Below, one piece after another: positions 33,627-43,189 of a DNA stretch of 64,000 bases. Positions within the stretch are counted from its first letter, which is position 1, and each line of letters begins with the position of its first letter. Source of the stretch: Amycolatopsis echigonensis (GTDB lineage Bacteria; Actinomycetota; Actinomycetes; Mycobacteriales; Pseudonocardiaceae); NCBI RefSeq assembly GCF_014174495.1, contig NZ_JACJHR010000014.1, positions 1 to 64,000 of the forward strand, in the 5' to 3' direction. The position numbers were made by a program, and so were the translations under genes. The notes beneath the pieces were generated by a model. That model was not told where the DNA came from and searched no databases. It saw only the letters and a list, made by a program, of their open reading frames with translations.

Positions 33627-35390
33627 ATGGTCGTCACCCCCAGCCCGGCCGCGATCCGGCCGTCGCCGGCCTCCCCTCCGCCGGCCAGCGGGTCGCTCCT
33701 CCTGCGGTTGTTCCGGACGACGGATCACAAGCAGATCGGGGTGATGTACCTGGTCACCTCGTTCGGCTTCTTCATGATCGGCGGCGCGCTGGCGATGCTG
33801 ATGCGCACGGAGCTGGCCCAGCCCGGGCAGCAGTTCCTGTCGCAGGAGCAGTACAACCAGATGTTCACCATGCACGGCACGATCATGCTGCTGCTGTACG
33901 CGACGCCCAGCGTGTTCGGGTTCGCGAACTTCATCCTGCCGCTGCAGATCGGTTCGCCGGACGTGGCGTTCCCGCGGCTCAACGCGCTGTCGTACTGGCT
34001 CTACCTGTTCGGCAGCCTGCTGGTCGTGTCGGGATTCGTCACCCCCGGAGGCGCGGCCGACTTCGGCTGGTTCGCCTACACCCCGCTGTCGGACGCCATC
34101 CACTCGCCGGGAGCCGGCGCCGACCTGTGGATCACCGGGCTCCTGATCTCCGGCCTTGGCACGATTCTCGGCGGCGTCAACATGGTCACCACGGTGGTCT
34201 GCCTGCGCGCGCCGGGCATGACGATGTACCGGATGCCGATCTTCACCTGGAACATCCTGATCACGAGCATCCTGATCCTGATCGCGTTCCCCATCCTCAC
34301 CGCGGCCCTGTTCGGCCTGCTCGCCGATCGTCAGCTCGGCGCCCACGTGTTCGACGCGGCCAACGGCGGGGTGATCCTGTGGCAGCACCTGTTCTGGTTC
34401 TTCGGCCACCCGGAGGTCTATATCCTCGCGCTGCCGTTCTTCGGGATCGTCTCCGAGATCATTCCCGTGTTCAGCCGCAAGCCGGTCTTCGGCTACAAGG
34501 GGCTCGTCTTCGCGACGCTGTCCATCGCCGCCCTGTCGGTGGCGGTGTGGGCGCACCACATGTACGCCACCGGAGCCGTGCTCCTCCCCTTCTTTTCCTT
34601 CATGACGTTCCTCATCGCGGTCCCGACCGGCGTGAAGTTCTTCAACTGGATCGGCACGATGTGGAAAGGCCAGCTGACGTTCGAGACGCCGATGATCTTT
34701 TGCATGGGCTTCATGGTGACCTTCCTTTTCGGCGGCCTTTCGGGAGTTCTGCTGGCCGCCCCGGCACTGGATTTCCAGGTGTCGGACAGCTACTTCGTGG
34801 TGGCGCACTTCCACTACGTCCTCTACGGCACGATCGTGTTCGCGACCTTCGCCGGGATCTACTTCTGGTTCCCGAAGATCACCGGCCGGATGATGGACGA
34901 GAAGCTCGGGAAGTGGCACTTCTGGACCACGTTCATCGGCTTCCACACCACGTTCCTGGTCCAGCACTGGCTGGGCGCGGAAGGCATGCCGCGGCGCTAC
35001 GCGGACTACCTGGCCAGCGACGGGTTCACCACGCTGAACACGATCTCCACGATCGGCGCGTACATCCTCGGCGCGTCCACGCTGCCGTTCATCTGGAACG
35101 TGTTCAAGAGCTACCGGTACGGCGAGATCGTCACGGTCGACGACCCGTGGGGCTACGGCAACTCGCTCGAGTGGGCCACGTCCTGCCCGCCGCCGCGGCA
35201 CAACTTCACCGAACTGCCCCGCATCCGCTCCGAGCGCCCCGCGTTCGAGCTGTACTACCCGCACATGGTCGAACGCCTCCACGCGGAAGGCGAGATCGGC
35301 TTCTTCGGCAAGGCCAAGCACGTCGCGGCCCCGTCGCAGAAGCTCGTCGCCTCCGGGGACGACCAGGACAACACCAGCCAGCAGCGTTGA
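33627..35390 (+). CDS. ctaD: Cytochrome c oxidase subunit I (aa3-type)
   Basis: 587 residues, ATG with CGGAG upstream. Twelve-helix subunit I of the haem-copper oxidase. Haem and copper ligands are all visible: [10 protein letters not shown] (low-spin haem a His), [13 protein letters not shown] (CuB His and Tyr), [10 protein letters not shown] (CuB His pair) and [12 protein letters not shown] (haem a3 and a His). No subunit II or III gene is adjacent, so this is probably an extra, conditionally used subunit I. Its promoter has a perfect class I dyad; in M. tuberculosis, BlaI is reported to control the ATP synthase operon, so repressor control of respiration has precedent. Confidence 0.96.
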   Translation: MVVTPSPAAIRPSPASPPPASGSLLLRLFRTTDHKQIGVMYLVTSFGFFMIGGALAMLMRTELAQPGQQFLSQEQYNQMFTMHGTIMLLLYATPSVFGFANFILPLQIGSPDVAFPRLNALSYWLYLFGSLLVVSGFVTPGGAADFGWFAYTPLSDAIHSPGAGADLWITGLLISGLGTILGGVNMVTTVVCLRAPGMTMYRMPIFTWNILITSILILIAFPILTAALFGLLADRQLGAHVFDAANGGVILWQHLFWFFGHPEVYILALPFFGIVSEIIPVFSRKPVFGYKGLVFATLSIAALSVAVWAHHMYATGAVLLPFFSFMTFLIAVPTGVKFFNWIGTMWKGQLTFETPMIFCMGFMVTFLFGGLSGVLLAAPALDFQVSDSYFVVAHFHYVLYGTIVFATFAGIYFWFPKITGRMMDEKLGKWHFWTTFIGFHTTFLVQHWLGAEGMPRRYADYLASDGFTTLNTISTIGAYILGASTLPFIWNVFKSYRYGEIVTVDDPWGYGNSLEWATSCPPPRHNFTELPRIRSERPAFELYYPHMVERLHAEGEIGFFGKAKHVAAPSQKLVASGDDQDNTSQQR

Positions 35391-35403
35391 ACGGGGCGGC
35401 GCG

Positions 35404-36684
35404 CTAAGCGAGCACCTGCGCCGCCACCGCACCGATCAAGACCAGCCCGCACACTGCCATCGTCACCGCTCGGCCCGTGGCGGTGTGCGGGTCGCTGCGC
35501 AACGGGAACAGCAGCTGCCGGGCGAAGGTGTAGGCAGCGAGCGCGCCCGCGAAGATCGCGCCGTGCACCGACGGCTGCGCAGCGAGAACGAGCACCAGCG
35601 ACACCACGCCGATCACCAGCGCGGCGGCCGCTTCGACCAGCTGGACGGGGAACCGGCGAACGATCAGGCGGCGGTCGGACGAGACCAGGCCCCACCGCGA
35701 CGTCGTCGGCCTGCCCGCACAGCACCCGGTGAGGAAACACCCGGGCCTGCCCACCGCCATGCCCAGGAAGATCCCCGGAGCCGTGGCGTCCAGCACCGTC
35801 CCGACGGGATACCCCGCCAGCAGCGATCCGCCCACCACCACGCCGAGCGCGACGAGCAGGAAGCCTTGAATGCACGCGCCCGAGGCGAGCAGCTCCCGCG
35901 GATGTTTGCGGTGCAGCACGAGGTACCAGACCTTGCCGCCGACGAAACCGAGCAGGCAGCCGATCGCGGAAACCGCCAGCACGACACCGAAGTTCATCCC
36001 CCAGCGCGCGGACAGCACCGACTGCAGGACAAGCGCCAGCACGGCGCCGAGCCCGACGAGCACCGGCCAGGAGAGCAGGCTGACCTTCGGTCCCTGCGCC
36101 AGCACCCCGAACCGGCTGTTCGCCGCACTGGTCCGCCGCGGCAGCCGCACGCCGGACGAGCCGCCCCGCGCCGCCGGCCCGGCGGTGACCCGCCACGCGC
36201 CCGGGTTCAGCCCCTCGACCCGCGACGTGACCCCGATCCGGCCGCTGCCGGGCAAGACGCCGGCCACGCGCTCGACGACGTCGAACCGGTCCTGTGCGGT
36301 GCGCTTGCCGCGCACGTCGTCGCGCACCCCGGTGAAGCGGATGTCGACCGAGTAAGGCTCCCCGGCCGGCGCGGCGTCGAACCAGTACGTCGCCGCTACG
36401 ACTTGTGGTCCGGTATCGGCCGTGACGCGGTCAAGACACCCCAGGGATTCCCTTCGGTTTTGCTCGACCTGCAGCTCCTCCTCGGCCGCGGCACTCGCGG
36501 GCACCGGCGCGCGGACGTTCGACGGCGGCCTTGGCCGACCGGCGAGGGCAGGAGGGACACCGCCGTGCGCCTGCTGCTTCCCTGCCGAGGCCGGGCCGCC
36601 GGCCGCGGCTCCGGCCGGCTTCCGCGTCGCAGAAGCACTTCCGGTTTCCGCGCCGACCGCGCTCCTGTGTGCCTTCTTTCCCAC
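35404..36684 (-). CDS. Atypical Lgt-like membrane protein with N-terminal extension
   Basis: 426 residues, GTG at 36684 behind GGGAG. The first 200 residues are a low-complexity Ala/Pro/Gly stretch and a beta-rich domain (PYSVDIRFTGVRDDVRGKRT). The rest has about seven helices with Lgt-family resemblance (VGRPGCFLTGCCAGRPTTSRWG, FPVQLVEAAAALVIG). Canonical Lgt has GR-x-GNF-x-NQE-x-(Y/F)G; here Asn and Glu are replaced by a CC-containing segment. It is therefore unlikely to be a housekeeping diacylglyceryl transferase (the real lgt is at 57930) and may have a changed substrate. Two tandem class I operators lie upstream. Confidence 0.78.
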   Translation of the reverse strand: MGKKAHRSAVGAETGSASATRKPAGAAAGGPASAGKQQAHGGVPPALAGRPRPPSNVRAPVPASAAAEEELQVEQNRRESLGCLDRVTADTGPQVVAATYWFDAAPAGEPYSVDIRFTGVRDDVRGKRTAQDRFDVVERVAGVLPGSGRIGVTSRVEGLNPGAWRVTAGPAARGGSSGVRLPRRTSAANSRFGVLAQGPKVSLLSWPVLVGLGAVLALVLQSVLSARWGMNFGVVLAVSAIGCLLGFVGGKVWYLVLHRKHPRELLASGACIQGFLLVALGVVVGGSLLAGYPVGTVLDATAPGIFLGMAVGRPGCFLTGCCAGRPTTSRWGLVSSDRRLIVRRFPVQLVEAAAALVIGVVSLVLVLAAQPSVHGAIFAGALAAYTFARQLLFPLRSDPHTATGRAVTMAVCGLVLIGAVAAQVLA

Positions 36685-36707
36685 GTCACGCTCCCTGCCG
36701 CGCTATC

Positions 36708-36739
36708 AACTATGTGTGATAGTACTACTTTACTTAGTG
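36708..36739. promoter_or_regulatory. Tandem class I operators before the Lgt-like gene
   Basis: AACTATGTGTGATAGTA (36708-36724) and TACTACTTTACTTAGTG (36723-36739) abut, sharing two bases; each has one mismatch. They start 24 bases upstream of the GTG at 36684. Confidence 0.68.
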
Positions 36740-36942
36740 TTAAGTCGCGGCTTGGCGGAGCCTGCGACACACCGTCGGCCAGCAGGCGCCAGAAAATCGG
36801 ACGCCCCCGCGACCGCGACTCGTCGGCAGCCGCCGGGTCGGCGATTGGCGCGATCGGAGGCGGCGCGACAGATCCGACCTCCCGTGCCGCGGCTCGGAAC
36901 ACCCGGCCCCTGCCGTTCGGGCACGCCCGGACTCGACCTGCC

Positions 36943-36959
36943 TACTATTGCAATTAGTA
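36943..36959. promoter_or_regulatory. Class I BlaI-type operator, perfect
   Basis: TACTATTGCAATTAGTA, a perfect dyad whose N7 is itself nearly symmetric (TTGCAAT), 90 bases before the L,D-transpeptidase. Confidence 0.75.
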
Positions 36960-36994
36960 CATCAGCCCATGGCACCGCGCACCCGAGGCCGTAC

Positions 36995-37011
36995 TACTAT
37001 CTTTCTTCGTA
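36995..37011. promoter_or_regulatory. Class I BlaI-type operator, second site of ldt promoter
   Basis: TACTATCTTTCTTCGTA, one mismatch, 52 bases downstream of the perfect site (about five helical turns) and 37 bases before the gene. The spacing would allow looping or cooperative binding. Confidence 0.6.
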
Positions 37012-37048
37012 GCGAAAACCGGGTTGGTTTCGGAACGAGGGAGCAGTC

Positions 37049-38257
37049 GTGGCACGAGTCACTGCACAGCAGCGGTACACGGCCCGGCGGCACCGCATTG
37101 CGGCACTCCTGGCCGTGGTGGCTCTCGGCGCGGCGGCCTGCACCTCCGCGCCGGACCGGCAATCCGCACCCGCGAGCACGTCGGCCGCGCCGGCCAAAGC
37201 GGCGTCGATCGCCATCGAGCCGGCCAGCACAGATCCGGTGAGCCCGGCCACTCCGGTCGTCGTGCGCGCGGCCGACGCGGCGCTGACGAGCGTCACGGTG
37301 ACCAATACCGCGACCGGCAAGCAGGTGTCCGGCCGCACGACCCCGGACAAGCGAACCTGGACCGCGTCCGAACCGCTCGCCTACGGCGCTTCCTACCAGG
37401 TGAAGGCCGATGCGACGACCCCCGGCGGCACACCGCTGGAGCAGACCGGCTCGGTGCGCACCCTTCAGCCCAGGGTCCAGGCGTTCCCGTCGTTCATCCC
37501 GGCCCCGAACGTCTCGGACGTCGGCGTCGGCCAGCCCTTGGTGGTGAAGTTCGACCAGGACGTCGCTGACCGGGCCGCCGCCGAGAAAGCGTTGCAAGTC
37601 AACGCGAACCCGCCCCAACCGGGCGGCTGGTACTGGCTGTCCAAGCGGGAAGTCCACTACCGGCCGCAGAACTACTGGCAGCCGGGCAGCACCGTCACCG
37701 TGACCGCCAAGGTGTACGGCGTGAACCTCGGCAACGGGGTGTACGGGCAGACCGATCGCGCCGAGACGCTGAAGATCCACGACTCCTGGATCGCCAAGGC
37801 CGACGGCAAGACGGAGAAGCTGCAGATCTTCCACAACGGACAGCTGGTCAACACGATGCCGATGAGCCTCGGCTCGCCGGGCTTCCCGACGCACGAGGGC
37901 ACGCACGTCGTCTCTGACAAGCAGCCCAGCATCATCATGGATTCCTGCACCTACGGCGTCTGCAAAGGACAGCCCGGCTACTACCGGGAGCAAGTCGCCC
38001 TCGACGAGCGGATCTCCAACGACGGCGAGTTCGTCCACTCCGCACCGTGGTCAGTCGGACAGCAAGGAAACAGCAACGTGTCGCACGGCTGCGTGAACCT
38101 CGCCCCGGCCGACGCCCAGTGGTTCTACGACCGCTTCGGACTCGGCGACGTCGTCGAGATCACCAACTCCGGCGGCTCGGCACTGCCTATTTGGGACACC
38201 TACGGCGACTGGGCCGCGTCCTGGCCGCAATGGCAAGCCGGCAGCGCCCTGCACTGA
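37049..38257 (+). CDS. L,D-transpeptidase lipoprotein (LdtMt2-like)
   Basis: 402 residues, GTG behind GAGGGAG. Signal peptide with lipobox GAAAC. Two Ig-like regions (about residues 50-150 and 150-255) precede the YkuD catalytic domain. The active-site motif is VSHGCVNLAP with Cys348 as nucleophile and the upstream His in GEFVHSAPWS. L,D-transpeptidases make 3-3 cross-links that are insensitive to most beta-lactams. Placing one under BlaI-type operators, including a perfect one, makes this a likely inducible peptidoglycan-remodelling response. Confidence 0.95.
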   Translation: MARVTAQQRYTARRHRIAALLAVVALGAAACTSAPDRQSAPASTSAAPAKAASIAIEPASTDPVSPATPVVVRAADAALTSVTVTNTATGKQVSGRTTPDKRTWTASEPLAYGASYQVKADATTPGGTPLEQTGSVRTLQPRVQAFPSFIPAPNVSDVGVGQPLVVKFDQDVADRAAAEKALQVNANPPQPGGWYWLSKREVHYRPQNYWQPGSTVTVTAKVYGVNLGNGVYGQTDRAETLKIHDSWIAKADGKTEKLQIFHNGQLVNTMPMSLGSPGFPTHEGTHVVSDKQPSIIMDSCTYGVCKGQPGYYREQVALDERISNDGEFVHSAPWSVGQQGNSNVSHGCVNLAPADAQWFYDRFGLGDVVEITNSGGSALPIWDTYGDWAASWPQWQAGSALH

Positions 38258-38356
38258 ACGAACGCGGGCTCTCCGCAAGAGGCTCTGACGCGCGCACCTG
38301 CTCGATCCGATTACAACAATGTCATTCTCCGGCCCGGCAGTGGCAAGATTCCCGGC

Positions 38357-39349
38357 ATGGCCGAGACCGACGACGTTCAGCGAGCCAGGCCAGGCTTCCG
38401 GACCGTGCCCAGCACGACCGCCCGGTCCGGAAACGCCGGCGATTCCGCACCGCGGCCGCGAAACCGGAAGCGTCATCGGCCGCGGGAAATACTGCTGGGC
38501 ATGGTGTTCTGCATTCCAGCTTTGGCCGGTTTGGGCACTTTTGTCTTTTTCCCTTTGGTGCAGGCGCTCTTCCTTTCCACGCGAGGCACCGACATCAACG
38601 GAAACCCTTCGCGGTCGGTGGGCGGGCAGAACTTCGCGCAGCTGTTCACCCCGGAATTCGGCACCGTCCTGCTCCACACCCTGTTCTTCACGCTCTTCGT
38701 CGTCGCGGCCGGGGTCGTGCTCCCGATGGCGCTCGCGGTGCCGCTGGCCCAGCGGCTGCCCGGCATGCGCGTGTTCCGGACGCTGTTCACCCTCCCGTTC
38801 GCCTACTCCGCGTCGGCGGCGAGCGTGGTGTGGCTGCTCATGCTGGACCCGTCGATGTCGCCGGTGAACTGGCTGCTCGAACTGCTCGGGATGGACGCGC
38901 CGGGCTGGACCACCGAATCGCCGTGGGCGCTGCTCACCGTCGCGTGGGCGACAGTCTGGGTCGCGAGCGGATTCAACCTGCTCGTCCTCGGCGCGGGGCT
39001 GGCCGGCGTCGACGAAGACGTCCTCGAGGCCGCCCGGCTGGACGGCGCCACCGGGCTGCGCAGCTTCTTCAGCGTGGTCCTGCCGATGATCTCGCCCAGC
39101 GTGTTCTTCGTGGTGGTCACCACCACGCTCACTTCGCTGCAGGCGCTCGGCCAGGTGCAGGTCATGACCGACGGCGGCCCCAACGGCAGCACCAGCACCC
39201 TGGTCTTCTCGATCTACCACAACGCCTTCGAGAACGGGAACAACAACTACGGCCTCGCCAGCGCGCAGGGCCTCGTCCTGCTGGTGGTCGGCATCGTGCT
39301 CGCCGCGATCCAGTTCGGCGTCGTGGAAAGGCGGGTGCATTACCGGTGA
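38357..39349 (+). CDS. ABC sugar-type transporter permease (UgpA/MalF-like)
   Basis: 330 residues; ATG at 38357 with weak upstream Shine-Dalgarno. About six helices after a 45-residue basic tail. The EAA loop that contacts the ATPase is LEAARLDGATGLRSFFSVVLPMISP (reading LEAARLDGAT... at about residues 225-249). It is the first gene of a permease-permease-binding-protein operon; no ATPase is encoded nearby, so a shared MsiK-type ATPase is probable. Substrate is unknown; sequence style resembles glycerol-3-phosphate or oligosaccharide importers. Confidence 0.88.
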   Translation: MAETDDVQRARPGFRTVPSTTARSGNAGDSAPRPRNRKRHRPREILLGMVFCIPALAGLGTFVFFPLVQALFLSTRGTDINGNPSRSVGGQNFAQLFTPEFGTVLLHTLFFTLFVVAAGVVLPMALAVPLAQRLPGMRVFRTLFTLPFAYSASAASVVWLLMLDPSMSPVNWLLELLGMDAPGWTTESPWALLTVAWATVWVASGFNLLVLGAGLAGVDEDVLEAARLDGATGLRSFFSVVLPMISPSVFFVVVTTTLTSLQALGQVQVMTDGGPNGSTSTLVFSIYHNAFENGNNNYGLASAQGLVLLVVGIVLAAIQFGVVERRVHYR

Positions 39350-40236
39350 GCCAGGCACTCGAACGCCCCGCGAAGACGTCGCCCCGGCGGCGCCGTTCGC
39401 TCAACCGGCCCGGGCGCCCGGTCAGCGCACTGACCTACGCGTGGCTGCTCGTGGCCATGGTCGTGCTGCTGTTCCCGGTGCTGCTCACCGTGGTGGGCGG
39501 GTTCCTGCCGGAAGGCCGGCTCGTGCGTCGGCCGCCAGGGCTGTTCAGCGGCAGCTACGGGTTCGACAACTACGTCGCGGCCTGGCGGGAGACCGTCGTT
39601 CCGCTGCTGCCCGCCTTCTTCAACTCGTTGTTCGTCGGAGTGGTGATCATGGCGGCGCACCTGGTGACCTCGTGCCTGGCCGCCTACGCGCTGGTGTTCG
39701 TCCGGATGCCGTTGCGGCAGCCGATCTTCTGGCTGTTCATGGTCACCATCATGGTGCCCTACGAAGCGATCGTCGTGCCCAATGCGCTGTTCATCCGCAG
39801 CATGGGCATCGAGAACAGCCAGTGGAGCCTGGTGCTGCCTTTCCTGGCCAACGGGTTCGGCGTCTTCCTGATGCGCCAGTCGTTTCGGCAGTTCCCCGCC
39901 GAACTGTCGGACGCCGCGCGCATCGACGGCTGCGGGCACCTGCGGTTCCTGTTCACGATCGTGCTGCCCTCGGTCCGCCCGTCGCTGACCGCGCTCGCCG
40001 TGTGGTCGTTCCTGCAGGGCTGGAACATGTACTTCTGGCCGCTGATCATCTCGTCGTCGAACAACTCGATGAACACCTTGCAGACCGCGGTGTTCGCGCT
40101 GAAGGCCAACGGCAACGGCACCCAGCAGGCCCTCGTGCTCGCCGGGGTCACCATCACCCTCGTGCCCACCCTGCTCCTGGTGATCTTCGGGCAACGCTGG
40201 CTCGTCCGCGGCTTCCTGGCCGGAGCCGTGAAATGA
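39346..40236 (+). CDS. ABC sugar-type transporter permease (UgpE/MalG-like)
   Basis: 296 residues, GTG overlapping the stop of the first permease. Six helices; the EAA loop is LSDAARIDGCGHLRFLFTIV. The C-terminal LVRGFLAGAVK is typical of this subunit (W-x2-GL-x2-GAVK). With the gene before it, it forms the heterodimeric channel for the binding protein that follows. Confidence 0.92.
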   Translation: MSQALERPAKTSPRRRRSLNRPGRPVSALTYAWLLVAMVVLLFPVLLTVVGGFLPEGRLVRRPPGLFSGSYGFDNYVAAWRETVVPLLPAFFNSLFVGVVIMAAHLVTSCLAAYALVFVRMPLRQPIFWLFMVTIMVPYEAIVVPNALFIRSMGIENSQWSLVLPFLANGFGVFLMRQSFRQFPAELSDAARIDGCGHLRFLFTIVLPSVRPSLTALAVWSFLQGWNMYFWPLIISSSNNSMNTLQTAVFALKANGNGTQQALVLAGVTITLVPTLLLVIFGQRWLVRGFLAGAVK

Positions 40237-40271
40237 CCACCGCACCCACCGTCCGACGAAAGGAAAACACC

Positions 40272-41669
40272 GTGCCGAACCGGAACCGCCGCGGTATCGC
40301 GGCCTTCGTGCTCGCCCTCGCCACCGCTGTGGCCGGCTGCTCGTCGGCGACCAACGCCGGCCCCCCGCCCGGCTCGGTCACCGCGCCCGGCGCGGACGCG
40401 CTGAACGGCAAGGGCGAGGTGACCGTCAACTTCTGGCACGCGATGAGCGGCACCAACGGCGAGACGTTGCGCAAGCTCGTCGACCAGTTCAACCAGCAGC
40501 ACGCCGGCACGATCAAGGTCAACCTGAACTACAAGGGCCAGTACGACACCGCGCTGGCCGCGTACAAGAACTCCTCCCCGCAGCAGCGGCCGGACCTGAT
40601 GCAGATGTACGACATCGGCACCCGCTACATGATCGACTCGAAGACGATCGTGCCGATGCAGTCGTTCATCGACGTCGACCACTACGACGTGTCCGACATC
40701 CAGCCGAACATCGCCGGCTACTACACCGTCGACAACAAGCTGTACTCGATGCCGTTCAACACCTCCATGCCGCTGCTCTACCTCAACCGGGAGGCCTTCG
40801 CGAAAGCCGGCCTCGACCCCGGCAAGCCGCCCGCGACACTCGACGAGATCACCGCGGACGCGCGCAAGATCAAGGCCACCTCGGGCGAAACCGTGCGATA
40901 CGGCTTCGGCGCGACCCTCTACGGCTGGTTCGTCGAGCAATGGAACGCGATCGCGAACCAGACCGTCTGCGACTCCGAGAACGGCCGCACCGGCCGCGCC
41001 GGCAAGGCGACCCTGGCCACCGGCACCACCATCAAGCTGCTGCGGTGGTGGCAGCAGATGGTCAACGAGGGCCTGGCCATGAAACTGGACAGCAACACCG
41101 ACAACGGGGACAACGCGTTCAGCTCCGGCACCGTCGCGATCGGACTGGAGTCCACCGGCTCGCTCGGCCAGTTCACCAAGGGCGCCGCCGCCGCGAAGAA
41201 CCCGTTCACCGTGTCCACCGGCTTCTTCCCGAAGGTCAACGCCACCGACACCGGCGGCCCCATCATCGGCGGAGCCTCCCTGTGGACGATCAACTCCGGC
41301 GACGCCGCCCGCGAGCGCGCGTCCTGGGAACTGGTGAAGTTCCTCGCCGGGAAGCAAACCCAGGTCGCCTGGCACACCTCGACCGGCTACTTCCCCATCA
41401 GCAAAGCCGCCCTGCGGGAACCGGCCGACCAGCAGTGGGTCGCCCAGAAACCGCAGTTCGCGACAGCGATCCGACAGCTTGAGGCCACCAAGCTGACCCC
41501 CGCCACCCAGGGCTGCTCGGTCGGCGTGATGCCGGACATCCGCAAAGACGTCGAACAAGCCCTCCAGGCCGCGGTGCTCCAAGGCCAGGACGCCAAACAA
41601 GCCCTCACCGACGCCGAGAACAAGGCAGCCAAGCAGATCGCCGACTACAACGCCAAGCTCGGCGGCTGA
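40272..41669 (+). CDS. ABC transporter extracellular solute-binding lipoprotein
   Basis: 465 residues. GTG at 40272 is preferred over the ATG at 40233 because AAAGGA precedes it and it gives a standard signal peptide with lipobox AVAGCS. The mature domain is a family 1 binding protein (UgpB-like): VNFWHAMSGTNGETLRKLVD, YSMPFNTSMPLLYLN, and GATLYGWFVEQW. The FNTSMP and WHAMSG features recall glycerol-3-phosphate/glycerophosphodiester binding proteins, so that ligand is possible but unproven. It ends at a strong bidirectional hairpin. Confidence 0.9.
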   Translation: MPNRNRRGIAAFVLALATAVAGCSSATNAGPPPGSVTAPGADALNGKGEVTVNFWHAMSGTNGETLRKLVDQFNQQHAGTIKVNLNYKGQYDTALAAYKNSSPQQRPDLMQMYDIGTRYMIDSKTIVPMQSFIDVDHYDVSDIQPNIAGYYTVDNKLYSMPFNTSMPLLYLNREAFAKAGLDPGKPPATLDEITADARKIKATSGETVRYGFGATLYGWFVEQWNAIANQTVCDSENGRTGRAGKATLATGTTIKLLRWWQQMVNEGLAMKLDSNTDNGDNAFSSGTVAIGLESTGSLGQFTKGAAAAKNPFTVSTGFFPKVNATDTGGPIIGGASLWTINSGDAARERASWELVKFLAGKQTQVAWHTSTGYFPISKAALREPADQQWVAQKPQFATAIRQLEATKLTPATQGCSVGVMPDIRKDVEQALQAAVLQGQDAKQALTDAENKAAKQIADYNAKLGG

Positions 41670-41720
41670 CCCCTCCCCCGGCCCGCGGCGCGTCCCTGCT
41701 GCTCGGCTTCGGTCCCGTGG

Positions 41721-41748
41721 GCGCCGAGCCGGGTGCCCGGCTCGGCGC
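41721..41748. terminator. Bidirectional terminator hairpin
   Basis: A perfect 12-bp stem (GCGCCGAGCCGG/CCGGCTCGGCGC) with loop GTGC, between the convergent binding-protein and MFS genes. Confidence 0.75.
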
Positions 41749-41789
41749 GCTGATGATCGACCTCGGCCGTCACCGGCGCGTCCCGCCGC

Positions 41790-43151
41790 TCACTCCTGAT
41801 CCGGCCGACCGGCCGAGACCGGCCAGCGGCGGTGCCGGCCGTCGATGACGAACGCGTGGCGGTGCCGCCACAGCCCGTCCTCGCCCTCGACCGCATCGGC
41901 GAGGTGCTCGGGGTCAGTACTCGCGTCGTGCGTGTGCTCGACCAGCGCAGGATCTCGCCGCGGCCACACGCGGGCCGCGGCCACCGCGCCCACCGCGGCG
42001 AGAGCAGCGAGCACGATCCAGGCCGCGGTGAACCCCGCGCCGGTGGCCAGCCATCCCGCGATCGGGTAGGCGAGCAGCCAGCACGCGTGCGACAGCGAGA
42101 ACTGCGCGGCGAAGACAGCCGGGCGGTCAACCGGTGCGCTCGACCGCCGCAGCACCCGGCCCGCCGGTGTCAGGACCAGCCCGGTCCCCGCGCCGACGAC
42201 CGCCCACACGACCAATGCGACCGGCCAGCGCCAGCCGCCGGCGTCCGCCGTGGACAGCGCGACCGCGCCGGCGACCGCGGCGAGAAGCCCCGCGGCGCCG
42301 GCGAACATGACAGCGCGCTCACCGGCCCGGCGGAGCAACTTCGGCACCAGCAGCGCGACCGCCATCGTGCCGACGCCGTTGCCGGCCAGCAGCCAGGCGA
42401 CGTCGGCCTGCGATCGGCCGAGTTCGCCCTGGACGTAGTTGACGGTGTTGACCATCACGATCGCCCCGACCGCCGCCACGACCAGATTCAGCCCGAGCAC
42501 GCCCCGCAGCCGCGGCGTCGCGGCGTAGATCCGCATCCCGGCCAGGGTCCGCTCCCACACGCCGCCGCGCCCGCTGCGAGCCGCGTCCGGGATCCGCGTG
42601 GTCACGACCAGAGCAGCGGACGCCAGGAACCCCGCCGACGTGCCGGTGAACAGCCAATGGAACGACACCGCGCTCAGCAGGGCCGCGGCCAGCATCGGAG
42701 ACAGCAGGCTCTCCATCGTCGAGGCCAGCTGCGATGCCGACAACGCCCGCGTGTAATCGCGTTCGTCGGGCAGGATGTCCGGCAGCACGGCCTGGAACGT
42801 CGGAGTGAACGCGGCCGACGCCGACTGCAGCACGACGATCAGCACGTAGATCTGCCACACCTGGTCGACGAACGGCAGCGCCAGCACCACCAGGGCCCGC
42901 ACCAGATCCAGGCAGACCAGCAGCACCCGCCGCGGGACCCGGTCCGCATACGCGCCCGCGACCGGAGCCACCGTCACGTAAGCGACCATCTTGATCGCCA
43001 GCGCGGTGCCCAGCACCGCGCCCGCGTCCGCACCCGCCAGTTGATATGCCAGCAGCCCGAGCGCGACCGTGGTCAACCCGGTCCCGAACAACGCCACCAG
43101 CTGCGCCCCGAACAGGTGCCGATAGTCCCGGCGGCCGAACAACGACAACAC
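41790..43151 (-). CDS. MFS exporter with His-rich C-terminus
   Basis: 453 residues, about 12 helices. Loop-2/3 motif GAYADRVPRRVLL (about residues 67-79). The cytoplasmic C-terminus is His-rich (VEHTHDASTDPEHLADAVEG and LWRHRHAFVIDGRHRRWP), suggestive of divalent-metal binding. It is divergent from an ArsR-family regulator with a His-rich tail, an arrangement typical of Ni/Co/Zn efflux (NreB-like or MFS metal exporters). Substrate assignment is inference. Confidence 0.86.
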   Translation of the reverse strand: MLSLFGRRDYRHLFGAQLVALFGTGLTTVALGLLAYQLAGADAGAVLGTALAIKMVAYVTVAPVAGAYADRVPRRVLLVCLDLVRALVVLALPFVDQVWQIYVLIVVLQSASAAFTPTFQAVLPDILPDERDYTRALSASQLASTMESLLSPMLAAALLSAVSFHWLFTGTSAGFLASAALVVTTRIPDAARSGRGGVWERTLAGMRIYAATPRLRGVLGLNLVVAAVGAIVMVNTVNYVQGELGRSQADVAWLLAGNGVGTMAVALLVPKLLRRAGERAVMFAGAAGLLAAVAGAVALSTADAGGWRWPVALVVWAVVGAGTGLVLTPAGRVLRRSSAPVDRPAVFAAQFSLSHACWLLAYPIAGWLATGAGFTAAWIVLAALAAVGAVAAARVWPRRDPALVEHTHDASTDPEHLADAVEGEDGLWRHRHAFVIDGRHRRWPVSAGRPDQE

Positions 43152-43189
43152 AGCGGCACACTCCTACTACCCGACGAGGACTGCCTCCC

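Larger units (their letters stand above)
36685..37048. other. Divergent promoter region with four class I sites
   Basis: 364 bases between the Lgt-like gene and the L,D-transpeptidase. They contain four class I dyads in two pairs, one pair near each start. I see no gene in between. Confidence 0.6.

Noticed and set aside
33561..35432. A 623-codon minus-strand open frame opposite ctaD
   Set aside because: ctaD with all haem ligands occupies the plus strand; the reverse frame is a codon-bias shadow.
36730..36975. An 81-codon minus-strand frame in the ldt promoter region
   Set aside because: It overlaps four operators, has no ribosome binding site and no recognisable sequence.
38357..41669. ABC importer as part of the BlaI regulon
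   Set aside because: No class I or II dyad is found upstream of 38357; only position links it to the neighbouring L,D-transpeptidase.
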